64,000 nucleotides of DNA. Source: Xylocopa sonorina (taxonomy: Eukaryota > Arthropoda > Insecta > Hymenoptera > Apidae). A model generated the notes under the pieces. The model made no database searches and was not told where the DNA came from. It saw only the letters and a program-made list of their open reading frames with translations. How positions within the stretch are numbered: position 1 is the stretch's first letter; each line of letters begins with the position of its first letter. A program made the position numbers and the translations under genes. This document shows, piece after piece, positions 1 through 14,650 of this stretch. Location: the NCBI RefSeq assembly GCF_050948175.1, contig NC_135194.1, forward strand, positions 16,050,033 through 16,114,032, in the 5' to 3' direction.

Positions 1-1454
1 AGGTTCGCTCGAGACGAATAGGTCGAAAGGATGGAACTGTACGTGGAAGTAGTCGCGGTATCTCGACTAAGGGGAACCGATCGTTTCCGTGGGACGAGCA
101 ATAAAGAAACGCGGAGGACAAATTGCTCTCGAGGAGCAACCTGGCTCTCTCGGCCGGTTTTTTTACCTCGACAAAGCGCAAAGATCTTGCCGGATCTTTG
201 TAATACGAACTGCGCTCGCGGGCTGTCTTCCTTTCCCCCCGGCGCAGTCTGTCAAGACGGTACACGCTGGGATTGAGATTCGCGATCGTCCCTGACGAAT
301 AGCCCTGGCCGAGGGATCGTGGTCGTAAATTTTATACCACGCTGCCCTATCCCTCGAGGAATCTCGTCCTCCTCGAACCCGGATAACGTCCGACCGCGGG
401 CCCATCGATCGGACCTTGCGTTTATATATTTATTCTTACCGTTTCCCTCTCATTTTTCTGTGGGCTTTTCTGAAAAATCGACGGCGAACAATGCACTTCC
501 GGTAGCGGTGGGTCGCGACCGCCATCGCAAGGGGAGTTCGCAAGTTTTCTCTTTTCAACGAGGACTCCTCTGGCGGACGAGGATTCTTTCTCGATCGCGC
601 GGGAACGATCGACGAGGAGAAGAATGGCAGGGTTCGGTAGGGGCGTACACACGTGTCCTGGAATTTCATTTCTACGCGGATTATTTTGCCACGGTGAGAT
701 CGAGCAGCTGACCGACTGGCTCTCGTTAACATTCACCGTATCTCGCTCGAGGCACCCACTCGTGAATGAAACACAGCACCGAAGTAGCCATGAAATCACG
801 CGCGCACGAGTCTCCGGATCGGTGAACCGTGCGCCCCCGGTTCCCTGCAATTTTCGGGACAAGACCACGCTCCTCCGTGACTCGATTCGCGATTCATCCG
901 CGACCACCGTGCCCGTCGCGAAGAATCCGCGCCGTTGCGAAACACGCCCGATTGTATTCCGATGTACTATTCCCAAGAGGTTGTACCAACTTACGGTACA
1001 AGACGCGGTAATTGCCTCCGGTAACTCTCCTCTGTTTCCTAGCCAGAATCAAAGTCGAGTCGAACGTAGAAACGTAGAAACCGATCCATCCTCCGGCTCC
1101 GTTTCCGATCCTCCTCCGCTCGATCGATCTCGAACCCCGTGTTTTCGCATGCAAATATCGCTTTCCTTTCTACACACGATCGTACGCGTTTCCTGTTTTC
1201 TCTGTCCCCCACTTTTGCTTAGGAACCTCTCGGAAACCGCGCGGTCCCGAGGGATCGGGGAGGTTCGCGTGGGTTGACGAACGTTTTGGCAAGCTGCCTC
1301 GGAGCGGACTACGTCCTCGTTTCTGCGCTCCGCTGTTTGTGTATCTTCGCGCGATACTCCAGACACTCGACACCTTTATGTACAAGTTCTTCGCTGGAGA
1401 TTCTCACGCGGGGTTTTATCGGATTTATTTTTTTCGCGAGAACTGTGTCGATGA

Positions 1455-1477
1455 TCTCTCTCTCTCTCTCTCTCTCT
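1455..1477 (+). repeat. CT dinucleotide microsatellite
   Basis: Uninterrupted TC repeat, 23 bases, in noncoding DNA. Confidence 0.9.
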
Positions 1478-4400
1478 GTCGTTACGCGGCTGCGATAACA
1501 CCGGCTGCGATTCGAGCCGTTATTTCTCTCGATAACCCGATCGCGATTCGCTGAATCTTTATTAAACCCTCGTTTCGACGTACCCGACGATTAGCAGCTC
1601 GATAAAGCGGACGCGATTTAAGACGAGCGAACGTGTCGCGCTTTCTAACATGTCGAGCATTCTCATTAGAAACCATCGGAATTATAATTCACCCGATACG
1701 AGGCGACATTGATCTCGTACGTAAGGTACGCGAAGGCATCTCTATCGAGGAGGACGACCCAGTTACACCGGGTCAACAGTGCTCTCCTTTGATCGAGACC
1801 GTTGTGTCCCATCGTGCGATAAAATCGTCCGATTCGTGAGAAGCTCGCGCCGGACAGGGGAATTGTTTCGCTCTGGCGATACGCCGACCGGTTGTCCGCG
1901 CGAATCCGCCAGCGTAGGAGTCCCGGAAGTCGCCGCCGCTTCTTCTCCGAGGAATGCAATTAATGCACGTGCACCGTGCACCATTATCGTGCCGCGCGAA
2001 CAACTTTCCTCCGTGTTCCAGGATCCAGCGAATTCCCGATTAATCGTACCGTTTGACAAGCAAACACGCGATAATTAATACCTCGCGTCTGGTGGCCATT
2101 TAAAACTCCAGACCGCTCAGCGATCGCTCCCACGCTCGGGGTTTCATTGTCAGTGTCTCGTTCCTCGCGTCTAATCGATCTCTCGACAACCTCTAATATC
2201 CCCCCATTGTCGCATTCGTCGCAATGCACACCCGTTACGTCGTCGACCGTCGTAAAGTATATCCAGCTCGACTAGCCCTCGCCCGCTGTGGAATAAATTT
2301 GCGTCTCGACCGTTGCCTCGCGCTGGGTACGGCGCGTGCTCGAGAGGGAAATGAAGACGTTCGCGAACGGGGGATTTCGATCGGCTCCGTGGGCTATTCG
2401 TTAGCGCGGACCACGGCGGATCGTTTTACACGCACGGTCGCGACCGCGATGGCTGGTACGCGGATTTACAGGCGACGCGCTCGATGGTATTAGCCGTCGC
2501 GCTCCGTCGTACTCCGCGGACCGCGTCGGGTTCAATCGTCGTCCGTTGATTGCATCGCCGATCTAAATGGAATATCCGCGACACCTGGACAAATCGCGGT
2601 CGACGCGTGCGGTGGAATCGCTGGCCACGATTAATCGCGATCGACTGATCGAACAGAGTGTCCAGAGAACGGTTGAGTGGACGATCGGTTCGCAGAGTTT
2701 CCCGGATACGAGCAAGCGAGTAACTGAATTCGATTAACCTCGTCCGGGAGAGAAGGTCCCGCGAAGTTCCTCCGGTTACGATTCTAATCGTCGATCGCGC
2801 GAACGAATCGACGAGGCGAAAAGCGTGGTCGCGGCTCCTCGCGTGCAACGGTTTTTCACGGGCACGCGCGTAAGCACCGTGGCCGATTTGCATGCGATTA
2901 TCGGTGGGCGTTCCTGCATCCGATCGAGATCCTTATCGCGCTTGGCGTTGCGTCGCGTCGAGCCTCGCAAGAAGATTACACGCGGATTAGCGATCGGACT
3001 CGCCTCGAGTAATCGGAACACGCGTATCTGGCAGCTCGAACTTTCACGCGGATAGACCGTAATTACGTTGTTGTTATTCCTGAAATTGGGGCTACGCGGA
3101 CCCGTGGCACGTGGGACGGCACCGCGTCCCGGTGTCTCAATTTGTTCGCCCGATGACAGATCGCGCGTAATTTTAGTTGTTCCCCGATAAGGCCGCATAA
3201 ATCAACCACTCGACGAGTCACGGGCACCGTTCTCAACCTGTTTCGAGCCAGTCGCAGATTCAGATCGCCCCGGGCGACTCCTGCCTCGCGATAACCATTA
3301 ACCGACATTGTCAATAAGATCGTTTCGCCTCCGTGAGCGCGTTTAATTTGTCCAGTGAAAGCGTGTTTCGGACCCCTCTGCTACCCCCGCCCCTTTCTTC
3401 GTAAATCTCTCGCGATCGAAAGCTCTCGACGAGTTCCGAGCATCGAGCAATTACCGCTCCCGCGATCGGTTCCCCTTCGAATATTCTCGACCGCGCGCGT
3501 GTGCGTTCGCGTCCCGTTGACAATTAACGTCAACGTCGAAAGGGCAGGCGATCACGCGCGGATTGGCTATCGATCGCGCAACGTCGTGCACCTTCCCGTC
3601 GAGATCCTTCGGATCGGTTTTCTTCCGCGAGATCGTCTGTAAAACACGCGAAAGGGCCAGTGTTTTCGCGGCACATCCGAGAGATATTGATTAACGATCG
3701 AGAGTCGCGCGACGGATAACGATCGCCTCGTAATTCCGCGGCGCGCGTATTAATTAACGTTCGTTTGTACACTCGAGGGGAGAAAGAGTGCTGGTCCCGC
3801 TATTTCGTCACCGCGGTATTCGATAGAATCTCCGATGGAGCGATCCACGCGTATCGCAGGTGTCGTTGGGTAGGTTCGCGAGATGGTACGTTCGCCGTTT
3901 CGAATTGTCCCGAGTAATCGATGGCGGAGAGGAGCGACATCGACCAAGCGACGGCTGCTAGACCGTTCGAACGGGCGACATTCGCGAGGCAATTTGTAAA
4001 AGCTGGTTCGAACGACTCGGTCGTCGATTTCCATGAGCATCGCATGCCTCGTTTATCCGCGCGTCGTGATCGCATCGGTATCGTGTACACGCGCAGTTAA
4101 CACGGTAAGAAGCGAAGCGGACGAGCGTTTAACCGTTTTTGCGCGGCTACGAGCGTGGAATGCGAGCACGGAACTGGGGACCGCGACCGGCATCGACGCG
4201 CGGGGAACACGTAGCGGGGAACGCGTGCGAAGCAGCGCTCTGGAAATTAGCGGGTCACAGCGATCGCGCGAACCCCTTTTTCTACACGCGCGCACAAATC
4301 TCTACCCGCTCCGCGCAGATTAACCTTTCGATTTTTCCGGGACGACGTGGAACTTTAGATTTCTCTTTTCCCGTGGAACGGTCGCGCAAACGATCGCATC

Positions 4401-4721
4401 GCGTGCTCGCTTAATCGGTTTTCAGATGCGGAACCGGTCGCCTCGCGATGCTACTTTCGCGTGCGACATTTCGGACCGGGTACGATCGCGAGCATTATGC
4501 AAAAAGGCCCCCATCGAGAGTCGACCGGGTATATCCGATAACCCGTGGATTAAGCTGGTTCGATTTGAAAGTCAATTCGCCCCTCTTCTCGAGGGACCAG
4601 TTTTTGCGAACCCCACCGGGAAAGGGTTCAGAATCGATCGCGTGTTCGCCACAATTTCTCATCTGCTCGAATTATTTCGTTAATTCCCTTGCTCGTTATT
4701 GTCATTCCTTCCTGTTTCCTG

Positions 4722-4758
<37 letters not shown>
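4722..4758 (+). repeat. CT dinucleotide microsatellite
   Basis: TC repeat of 37 bases with one TTT interruption, followed by AG|GTATACG. This imitates a splice acceptor, but no supported exon follows. Confidence 0.9.
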
Positions 4759-7700
4759 AGGTATACGATAATGAAAGGTTTCGCAGAAGCGAATCTCTTG
4801 GTAGGACAGCCCGGGGATTATACGGTGTGGACGTCGCCGGGTTTATCGTCGGTTTATCACGGCCGATGCACACGTCGCCGTGGATCGCGTTCCCTTTGGC
4901 AAACTCGACACCGTCCGCGGTACGCGACACGGAGGCTGCGTTATTAACTCGCCGCGGAATCGGTAGCCGGACCCTGGATACGTACGATACGAGCGACGAT
5001 CCGATAAATTTCAGCCGATAGAACGGGTCACGCGATCCTCGAAATGCAGGGTGGTAGCGAGGCCGATAAGTTGGTAGGAACGCGAGTGCCAAACCACTTT
5101 CCTGTAATGGTCACGTTCGCACGGCTCCGCTCGGCTCTGCTCGCTGATAAAACCGGCGTGTCGCTCGATCGAGCACGTCTCGCGCGTCTATTATTCGCGT
5201 GGACACTCGGTTTTGCGTTACTCGACGGGAACATATGTTTATGCGAACGAGAGATAATTGGTACCGCGCGATACGGCCGCGATATACCACGAGTAACTAT
5301 TTACCGATCGATGTACGGTATTAACGGTCCCTGCCCCCCTAACCACGTAACGCTGGCGACAGGAAGGTACCGGAAACGGGTGGACGACGACGTGGACGGG
5401 GCGATAAATCTGTCGCGCGGACGAGAAATCGGGCGTGTACCCCGTACCAAGGATTTGCCACGCGACGAGAACCAGCTTTCGAAACGGAGTTACGTGTAAA
5501 TCGAGCTTGATCGAGATTTCGCTGCTCTCGTGGAACGAGCACGGGAACGGAGAGAGGAGGATCTAATTACAGGGGTCCGCTTCCTGCCGTAATTAATCGC
5601 CGCGACCCGGAAGATTTATACACCGTTCGCGTACGATCCTCTTCCCTCCTCTTCCCTTCGTTTTACCCTCGTCCAGCCACCACTGTTTGTCTTGCGACCG
5701 GATTAAAATCGACCGCGTCCAATTTTGCGATCGCTTCGACTATATACATATACATATATACACACGGAGTTAGCCAGGACGACGCGCGAGATCGAGTCGA
5801 ACGGAACTTGGCCGCGACAGGATAGAAAGCGAACGTATCCCCCGCGCGAACGATCGAAATAGAGCGGTCAGAGGAGGAAAGTTCGAGCGGTGACGGAAGA
5901 TTCGTGGAGCTTGCGCAGTACGCCGTGGCCGCCCGAACCGGGTGGTAACAACGCGTTAATATTAGCGTCGCTGGAATCCGCGGCGAAGAAGAGGGCGATC
6001 GCTCCAACTAGCCGGGGAACAATGAATTTCCGGTCAGCTTTGCGCGCCCGCGCGCCCACCGACAATGTCCTCATTGTCCTGCGTGGATCGCATAAAGATG
6101 CGCTCCCGCGGCTCGCCGCGGTTCTCTTTCGCCGGCTCGCAGACGGGAGCAAGAGTACGTCTTCCAGCAGGAATTCTCGCGTAAAAGTAGTTCGATCGAG
6201 TCGTGAATGGAAACGTTCCCGGCGAACGGCGACCTATCTCGGCTCTTCCATCGATCGTTGCACAATCGTCCTGTTATTGCTCGCGCGTGCACCGCGACCA
6301 CTTCCCCGGCGAGATTGGTCAATCTCTTGGATCTCGCTTAGGGATCCGTGGCTCGTTAATCTCCGGCGATCTTGTCGCGGGCTGAAAAAGGGAGCCAGGG
6401 ATCGGAGCGTGGCGGCGAGGCTTGCCGTGGACCACGAACGCGACTCGTGTGAAACGTGAGTGTCATTAAACGCGTAAAGGCGCACGGTTACGGCCCTCGT
6501 AAATTAGTCACGGAGCGAGCCGAGAGACTGGTTTCCGAGACTTGGACTCTCGCTCGCGTCCCACCACCGGGGTAATATTAGGGTCTTTGTTCGAACGCGG
6601 TGTATACGGGGTTAAACCCTTTGACACGGAACGCAGACTTGTAAACCTGTTCTTTGATACCGATTAAGTGGTCGACGATACGCGAGATTACGGAGAACAC
6701 AAGAGTCTTTTTGCCGCGGTGCTCGTCAAGGCAGCTCTCGAGGGGAACCTTGGATTCGGATATCCACTTTCGATGGGACCAACGGCTCCGTTTCGTACGG
6801 AAGTTCATTTCTGCTCGCGTCCCTCGGGGCGATTCATTTTCTGGACTGGTTCGAAGGTTACTCAGGGACCGTGCCGCGGAGTAGTTACTCGTCCCGTCGT
6901 TACTATTTTCCGACGTCGGATCCTCGCACTCGACGTCCCACCGCGCGAAGCAACTTGAACGTCGCCCCGAGCTGACTCACGGAATATCTTCGGACCGCGA
7001 ATGCATTTGGAAACACCGGCCGATGCCAAAGGGAAGCGGTTTCGCCGCTGAATATACGCGTACGCGTATTCTCGCCGCGATTATCTTTCGTTCTCTGCCG
7101 ATCTTTCCGCGATTTCGTAGCCGGTGGTCCGACGATCGAAGCGAGGCGCCATTCCGCTATTATTTTTCCCGTCCCGTTCCCCGTCCCTCTCAACGTGTTT
7201 TCGTTCCACGAGAAATCCGTAACGAGATAGGAAGATCGAGTCTCGTTTTTTAAATGGAATGTTGTGTCATTTTATCAGCTACTGATAGCGACTCTCGACG
7301 CGAGTTCAACAACCGGCTCGAAGACAAGGTGCCTCAAGGTTCCCGTTTCAATTTTCGAGAGCAGCTATTCGAGACGCGCGCTCGATATTTTACGCGGCCG
7401 ACAGTTATTCGGACGTTACGATCGCCTGGGGTACACGCGAATAGCTCAATCCACTCGGTCCCGTTCTCCGGAACTGCGTAATATATCTCTCGCGGCTCTT
7501 CCCGGCTCGTTCTCCCTTTATCGCGGTCCCGCGCGACGATCCGCGTCGGAGAACCACGTTTCTTCGGTGCGCGCGGAATTTTCGTAATCGCAGCGCTTAG
7601 AAAGTCGTTCTAATTAATTTCGAGCCGAGTCGATCGAAGAATCTCGGGTATCGTGGTCGTTCGAAACGAGAGATATATCCCGATAGATCGTCCCGAATAC

Positions 7701-10700
7701 CTGAAGCGACGCGCTAATGGACATCGTCGTCGTCGCCGGCAGAAAAATCGCCGACGACGAGTTCACGGCCACCGCGAGACGATGATGTATCGCGCGCGAG
7801 CGCTCGAACCGTCCTTTCTCTTCGCTCGCTCGTTCACCCTGGCTCTGATCCCTTCGATCGGTTCGAGCAAAGTGGAACAACGCTTTAACGCGATTCGCGA
7901 ATCCTTGGTGAGAGGGGGGACGAGCAGTTTGGCGAGCTTTGGTGGCGAGCCGACCGACCTTGGCAACGCGTAATCGAGCTGCCGTGAAAGCAAGAGGACG
8001 AGAACGAGGAAGAGGAGACGGTGGAAAAAAAGCTCGAGCCTCGACGGGGACTGGGCTCGGCTCGTAAGGGCGATTATACGAAATGGACCTAAAGGGGCGT
8101 CATCGCGCGCGTTCCTTCGCGTACGCACGTGTCCCGTCGCGTCATTATCGCCCACGCGCGCTAACTGTACGCGCAATTGAATCTCCCTTCGTTCTCTCGC
8201 GTATGCGCGCGATCCTCCTCGCCCACGGTCTCTCGAACCTTCCTATCCCTTCCCGCCAGGGGGAGAGAAAGGGCTGCGAGCTGTAATTAAAAGGCAATTA
8301 GCCTCGCGGATGTAACGAACCCTCTTGGGAACGATTCGCGCCCCGCACGCCCGAGGCAATCATCGTTTATTACATCGTAGCCGCGCGCTTTGGTCACGCG
8401 TCCCAACGATTTAACTCCGCGGCGCGTCCCCCTCGAGGGGCGCCCCCCGTGGAAAATGCCGAACCCGTCGCGATCCACGCTGCGATCCATTAATCGAGGC
8501 ATCGGAACGCGGATGGGAGGAAAAATGGTGGTACGTGTCTCGCGACGAACGACCGTCTCGAACTTTCTCGAGACATTCCGCGGATCTTTCGACCGGCTCG
8601 ACGAACAGCGTCAATTTCACCGTACTTCCGGCTGGATTCTTCCCGGGTGTGGATTGAAAAATCGTCTAGATAGGTATCGGGGTTCGCGGCGGGGGTCGCA
8701 GCGGGCACGTCGCCTGCGCGGTTATCGCGATATTTATGCGATTCGCCGAGCGTTTCTCTTCGACTGACGCGTATCGATCGCGAGACAATGCGCGCGATCC
8801 GCAACCAGCCGAGGAAAAACGCGAACGAGGCCAGGCTAGACGTACGCGCGCACAGACGACGCTGGTCCCCGCGTTCGTGGGTGCGGAGGCAGGGCGTGGG
8901 TGCCTCTGCCCATTATGTACCTGACATCGTGACGAGCTAGCGCGAGCCTCGAGGAATCGGTAGTTGTTTAGGAACGAACGATGAGGAGCGCTCGTAATAA
9001 AAGCAACCTCTCGAGACTCTTTACGCGCGTGGATTCGCGTAAGCGAACGTTGCTCTTTAAAAACGCCTGATACTCGCTCGCGTAATCGTCCAAGTTTCCA
9101 AGCGCAGCCCATCAAGCTCTTCGAACGCGTACGACGAACGCTGTAGACACGGGTATAACTTCGACACGTTACGCGGAGGACGTAACGCTATGTTACGTTT
9201 CACGCTTCCGGAGAACCATTGTCGCCCCCTCGCGCGCGCGCATATAAGCGTCGTTCGCCGTGGAGAACTTTACCGTTCCCGTGGCTGGTACCGCGCCGGA
9301 AGATTTACGCTTCGAACAACAATGGTACCCCGTTTGGTCCCTGTTAAGCGCCATTAATCGACGATAAAGGCTCATCACGCGAGCCTCTCTCCGGCAAACG
9401 TATTCCTTCTTCCCACGTGTTCGCGTTAACGACCTCTAGGCAAGATCGATCCGATCGACCGTTGTCTAGCCTCGTGCTCGAAATTCCTTTAATTAACCAC
9501 GCTTCCCGGGTCCCGTTCACGATGCTCGTGGCACCGCCAGCCAACCTGGGGGCCCCCACGATCGTCATCAACCTTGTTCCTATTAGAAACTCGACGATTG
9601 ATTTCGACGGACGTCGATTCGAGTAAGCGCCGCGTCGATCTACAAATTGCCCGGTGAATGGCCCTCGAGATCGCTCCTCATTGTCCGGGACGACGTTCGC
9701 CGACAGCTCGTTCCCGATACCTCGCCGCTTCACGCGTCCCTTACCCATTGTTGTTACTCGCATAGTCACTCCATCGAATTACTGTGGTCTTTGTGAACCT
9801 CGCTGCCGATTCCGGCGAATCTGCTGGTCGAACCGGGACGGCCAGCAGTCTGGAGGCTGGTAGAGATCGCGTTCCCTCGCTCCCGGTTACCGCGTTCTCC
9901 GCGGTTTCGCTTCGCGCGCTCCGTAAATTGACAAAGTTACGCTTACGATTGCTTCGACGACGCGCGAGATAATCTTAATTGCATTTCAGAGTGGATTTCC
10001 GCGTCATGTTCCTCGCCCCCTTATCGCGGCCCGTTCGTTCCTAGGAACGATCCCCGCGCGATACATTTTTCTGCCGTTCGCGCCTCTCCGCACGCCTCTC
10101 GCCATTTCGAAGCCCATCCACTCGTTCGTCGAGCGAGAAACACCAACTCGGCGTATAACGATCTGTAACAAATCTGTCGTCCGGTCGCCGCGTCGAGCTT
10201 AATCGAGAACATCGTTTATCGTGACGCAAGGTGCTCGACGAAACGAGGCTCTCGCACGGAGGCTCCCGAACCGCTCGGTGAAAAGAAGGTGGCGAGGCAG
10301 AAATCGTGGCGTTTTTCGTAGATGGAATTCCGATGAGGTCGATTCACCGCAGGGGGAACACAGGGCTCTGCCAGTCGATTTATAATCGTCGCCATAACGG
10401 CTGCTTCCCTTTTCTCTTTTTTTCTCATGCTTGTCGACGGTCCTCCGTGACCGTTGTGAACGATCATCGGAGAAAGCACTGCGTGCCGCCTCGTGGGCTA
10501 CGAGGAAACCACCGATCCCGATGCTTGCATTCTAATGCAACCTGGAATTCTTTATTTTCCCCGACTGGTCAGGTTTACTCAACGTCTCGCGCATTTACCG
10601 CGTCGATTAGTCCGTTCGCGAGCTGGCTCGGTTCGATTAATCGCGAATATCGTACGCGCGCGTACCTTGATCCACTTTGTAGCGGCAAGAAAGCTCGCGG

Positions 10701-13700
10701 AGCGATAGATATCCCCCTTGCTATCTGGAGTGATTTAGTGTCTGTCGGTTGTCGTTCATCCAAGTCCGACGGAATACGTAACCGATCGAATCGGGACGTT
10801 TAGTTGGCGTCCTCGCGCCTCCTCTTCCATTTGAGCTTCGATCACGAACGAATCGTGATGGACGATGGAACGTCCCCGCGCAGCGTCTAGTCGCAGCACG
10901 CGTAGCGTACCAGAACCGACGGACGAGTTGCCGTAAAGCACGTCTCTAGCCGCGTATCTTGATGTAGCGTGCGTCGCGAGAGTGCGGGACATCAGAGAGA
11001 GGGCCATGGGGCTCCGCAGCGGGATTTACGAGCCAGAAACAGGTGGTCGCGCGCGTTCACCTTGGACAGCAGAGAAAAATGCGAGTTTAACTCGAACCGC
11101 GCGAGTTGTCTCGTTGGACGAGAACGTCGTCGCGATGAAAAGGGGAGACGTTAAAGGGCGCGCTGGAGGCGCGGACCGAGACGCGCGGATGCAGACGTTA
11201 TTATACAACGAGAAATGAATAATTTCCCAGTCGAGCTCGTTATAAATTAGTCGGTCCTCCGCGGCGTCTCTTCTGTCGCGGCTCATCTGCATGGCGCCGC
11301 GCGTCTCGCATAACGAACAAATTCGCGGCCGTGAACGCGTTTCGCTTTGACTCGACACCAGCCATTCAACCGGACCCTCCTTTGTGCGCGACGATCGCCT
11401 TCCCGAATGGAGGCAATTGGCGGAGAAACGGGGGGAGAACGATAGAAATTCATGGCAGCCCGCATCGAACGAGCAAATTAATACCCCGCGTGTACCGCGT
11501 GGCTACGGGGCGAAGAGATAAATGAGATTTTTAATTGAACAGTGTCGAAAGACAGCGTGAAAAAATGGGACGAGAACGGAGAGGGAAGACGCGAGAGACG
11601 TGGGTCGACAACGAACGATCGAGAAGAAGGGAGACAGGAAAAGAGATCGCGGACGCGTGCAGCCGGTTCGAAAGAACGCACACGCGCGGCCCCTAACGTG
11701 TCCCGAACGCGTCCCATTCCACTGGTAACCCCTTTCGCGAAAACTTCCGCGAGTCTATCAAACGATCGAATCCTGGCTCGATTAAGAAACCTCCCGTCCC
11801 TTGCAGCAATTAGCGAGATTCTAATTGGGGGACCGACAGATACGCCGGACAGCCGTCTAATTACGGGGACGCGAGCGCAAATATTAGCCACCGCGGCGGT
11901 TGCCGTCCGGTAGAGGGTAGAGGAATACCTGCTCGTGGTCGCTGAATTGAATAATTGTATGATAGCCCGTTGTTGGATGCACCTTACCGGGCAGGAAGTA
12001 ATTGGCTATCGGGGATCTAGTTCTTCGTACGCTGGCATCGTGCAACACGCTCGTGCCTCGGCTAGGTTGTTTAGTAACTAGGAAACGCGTCGATCGAGAT
12101 ACCAGCGACGACGGGCTCCAGCAACGCGAAACGAAGCCATCACGAACAGCCTGACCATCCTCCGGTGGAAGAAGCGTTAAATCGACCCCTAACGCTTCCT
12201 AATCCTGCCTGGAGATGCTCAACGTTGCACGCGATGTTACGTGAGTCTCGTTACCGTGCCTCGAAACTTGTACCCTCCGCGGTTTTCGGCTCTGTTAAGC
12301 TCCGTTCACGTCCCTTCGTTACTATTCGGAGCTCGGCGCTCGTTGACGATCCACGGAAACTAGAGTTCCTAGTTTCCAGTTTCAACTTCTTTCTCTACCT
12401 CGAGCCTGTTCTTCTCGTTCATAAAATTTCTCCGTCTAATTGGAACGATCGACGAGCGTTTAGCAGGTCTCGCCTAAGGGTTCGCGATCGACGCGAGATC
12501 GTCCAGGCGTTTTTTATCCGATGGTTAGAGTAGAATTGGGAAAGCTGCGCGGATAACCTGGCTCTCGAGGATCGTTCTAATCGAGGTTACTCCTCGATCG
12601 GTCGAAATAACGCGTTAAGCTCCGCCCGAGCGGTTGCCTCGCCGATCTTTACACCTCGTTACTGCTTTCTCCGCACGCGAGTCCACACTATGCGGAGAAA
12701 TTTGGTTTACGAGCCGGGTTATCGCTACCGGCAGGCGGCTAGGTACGCGGCAACGATCTGGCGAACCTATCGTTCGGTTCGAGCGGAAAATTTATTCGAA
12801 CGTTCCGCGAGATTGCCGCGTTGCACTCTCGAGAGGTGAACGAGAATCGTGGGGTGGAAGGCCTCGCGGACGGTTCCTCTGAATTATGTATAGAAACGAA
12901 ATGAAGCTGCCAGCCGTTTCTTTTCGTACTGTTTCGTACGCGTCGAACGAACGATGACGGACGACGTTGGGGAACGGTTTAAAGCGCTCGAAAATTTATC
13001 GTCCTGCACCGCTCTTATATTACCGTTTTAGCGTTTCCTGGCTCTGCCAACGCATCGAGGCGCAGTTTGCTCTCGAATGCAGATGCGCGCGGTTTCTTCG
13101 GGGTCTGCTTTTTAGATCGAACCGACGAAATCGGTTGGTCGAACGAGTCGACTCGACCAGGCGTAGGCTATAAAGAGATCCATCTCTCTATAAAGAATCA
13201 CCTCAAGTTTCTCCCGCGAAAGGCTTTCCATCCGGTAATGACGATCCTTCGGAGATTTATGACGTCTATTGACGCACAGTAACTAGCTATGGAAATAATC
13301 CATTCGAGCCGAGACGTTACCAACGGATACTCATTTCGCCGTTTCTATGCTTCTCTTGTGCTCGACCACTCGCGAATACGCATTCATTATGGTTTATTCA
13401 TAAAACGTTGCAAACGCCTCGAGCAATTTAGACGCGTTTACCGTGACAATTCCTACCAGAACGGTACGTCGTTTATTAGTGGCGAACGAGCGATTCGTTC
13501 GCGTCGGATTTAACGTATCGCTCGATCGACTCACCGATTTTTTCGGGGCTCGCGGAATTTCGGAAGCGCAGCACTCGTTGAGAACCACTGGCAGCGAAGT
13601 ATCCGATGGTAAATCACGAGGTACGCGGGTACCCATCTACATAGGACGTTCAATGTACGCAGGTGGTCGTCGAGCAGCTAACAGTCGGATGTCCGAGACG

Positions 13701-13990
13701 GGATGTACGCGGGAAGATTACAAGAGACAATCAGTGAATTTTTCTCTCGGCTCGATAACGAATCATCCGAGACGGGAGACTCTCAGACGCGATCCAGACG
13801 TCGTCGTGCCAAGTAAATGCAACGTGTAACGGTTGAAAAAAAGAGTTGGAGCGGCTGCAAGGCCATTGTTCGAAGTGCCACGATAAGCTATCGGTGCTCG
13901 ACGAGATAGGAATTTCTTTTTTACGGAAACAGATCAATCGAGATCGTGTGCTTTTTGTGCTCGACGATGAGCCGTCTTTACGATCACCGT

Positions 13991-13995
13991 TTCTT

Positions 13996-14026
<31 letters not shown>

Positions 14027-14027
14027 T
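13991..14027 (+). repeat. T/CT-rich microsatellite
   Basis: A T run passes into about thirteen CT units. Confidence 0.9.
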
Positions 14028-14630
14028 AACGTTTCATCGATAGCAGCGTCGATCCTTTCACGAGCGAGCGCGGCATCTCCGCGTGGTATTTGAAATTTTC
14101 CTCCGACAAGTACTTTACATTCCTCGCAGCAAGTAATTACTTTTTGCGAACGGTTCGTCTCTCGAGTTTTGCACGAAACCATCCGACTCGTAGGAGATAA
14201 ACGTCAAGGCGAAGCGCGGCTGGCTCCACTGTGAGATATTACGCGTTAAAATCTCCCCGGCGGAAGCTGCGGTAAAACATCGCGCCGTATCCTGTTACGT
14301 TTCGACGTGCTTTCGATCCCCCTCCCCCTGCTGGGCGTTGCGCAAAAATGTTCGCGTCAGAACGACGCGACGTACGAAACGGAGTCAGGACAGAAACGAC
14401 ACGTAGAGTAGCGGATTTTTTCTACTCCTCGTACGAGAAACGAGGATTGTTCGACGACGCGGCGGACGTGGCGCGGATTGCAAGTAAATCGCATCGCCGA
14501 GCGGTCTTATGCTAATCCGGTTGGCACGAGTGTCTGTTACGAAAGGCAGGCCGACCAGAAAAAAGGGAAAAAGGCGGAGAACGCGACGCGCGCTCGTCAG
14601 AGACGCGCTCGAGAGAACGAACGGTGGTGG

Positions 14631-14650
14631 TCGCGTGAAATTTCACGCGA
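14631..14650. repeat. Perfect 20-bp palindrome
   Basis: TCGCGTGAAATTTCACGCGA equals its own reverse complement. It has no loop and no nearby second copy that I noticed. It could be a site for a dimeric DNA-binding protein or chance. Confidence 0.7.

Noticed and set aside
4759..4947. CT-rich tract plus AG followed by an open plus-strand frame, as if an exon
   Set aside because: The tract is an ordinary microsatellite. The frame has no domain, no matching upstream exon and no clear donor.
5044..5499. 151-codon plus-strand frame
   Set aside because: No motif, signal peptide or splice partner was recognised; the composition matches other chance frames.
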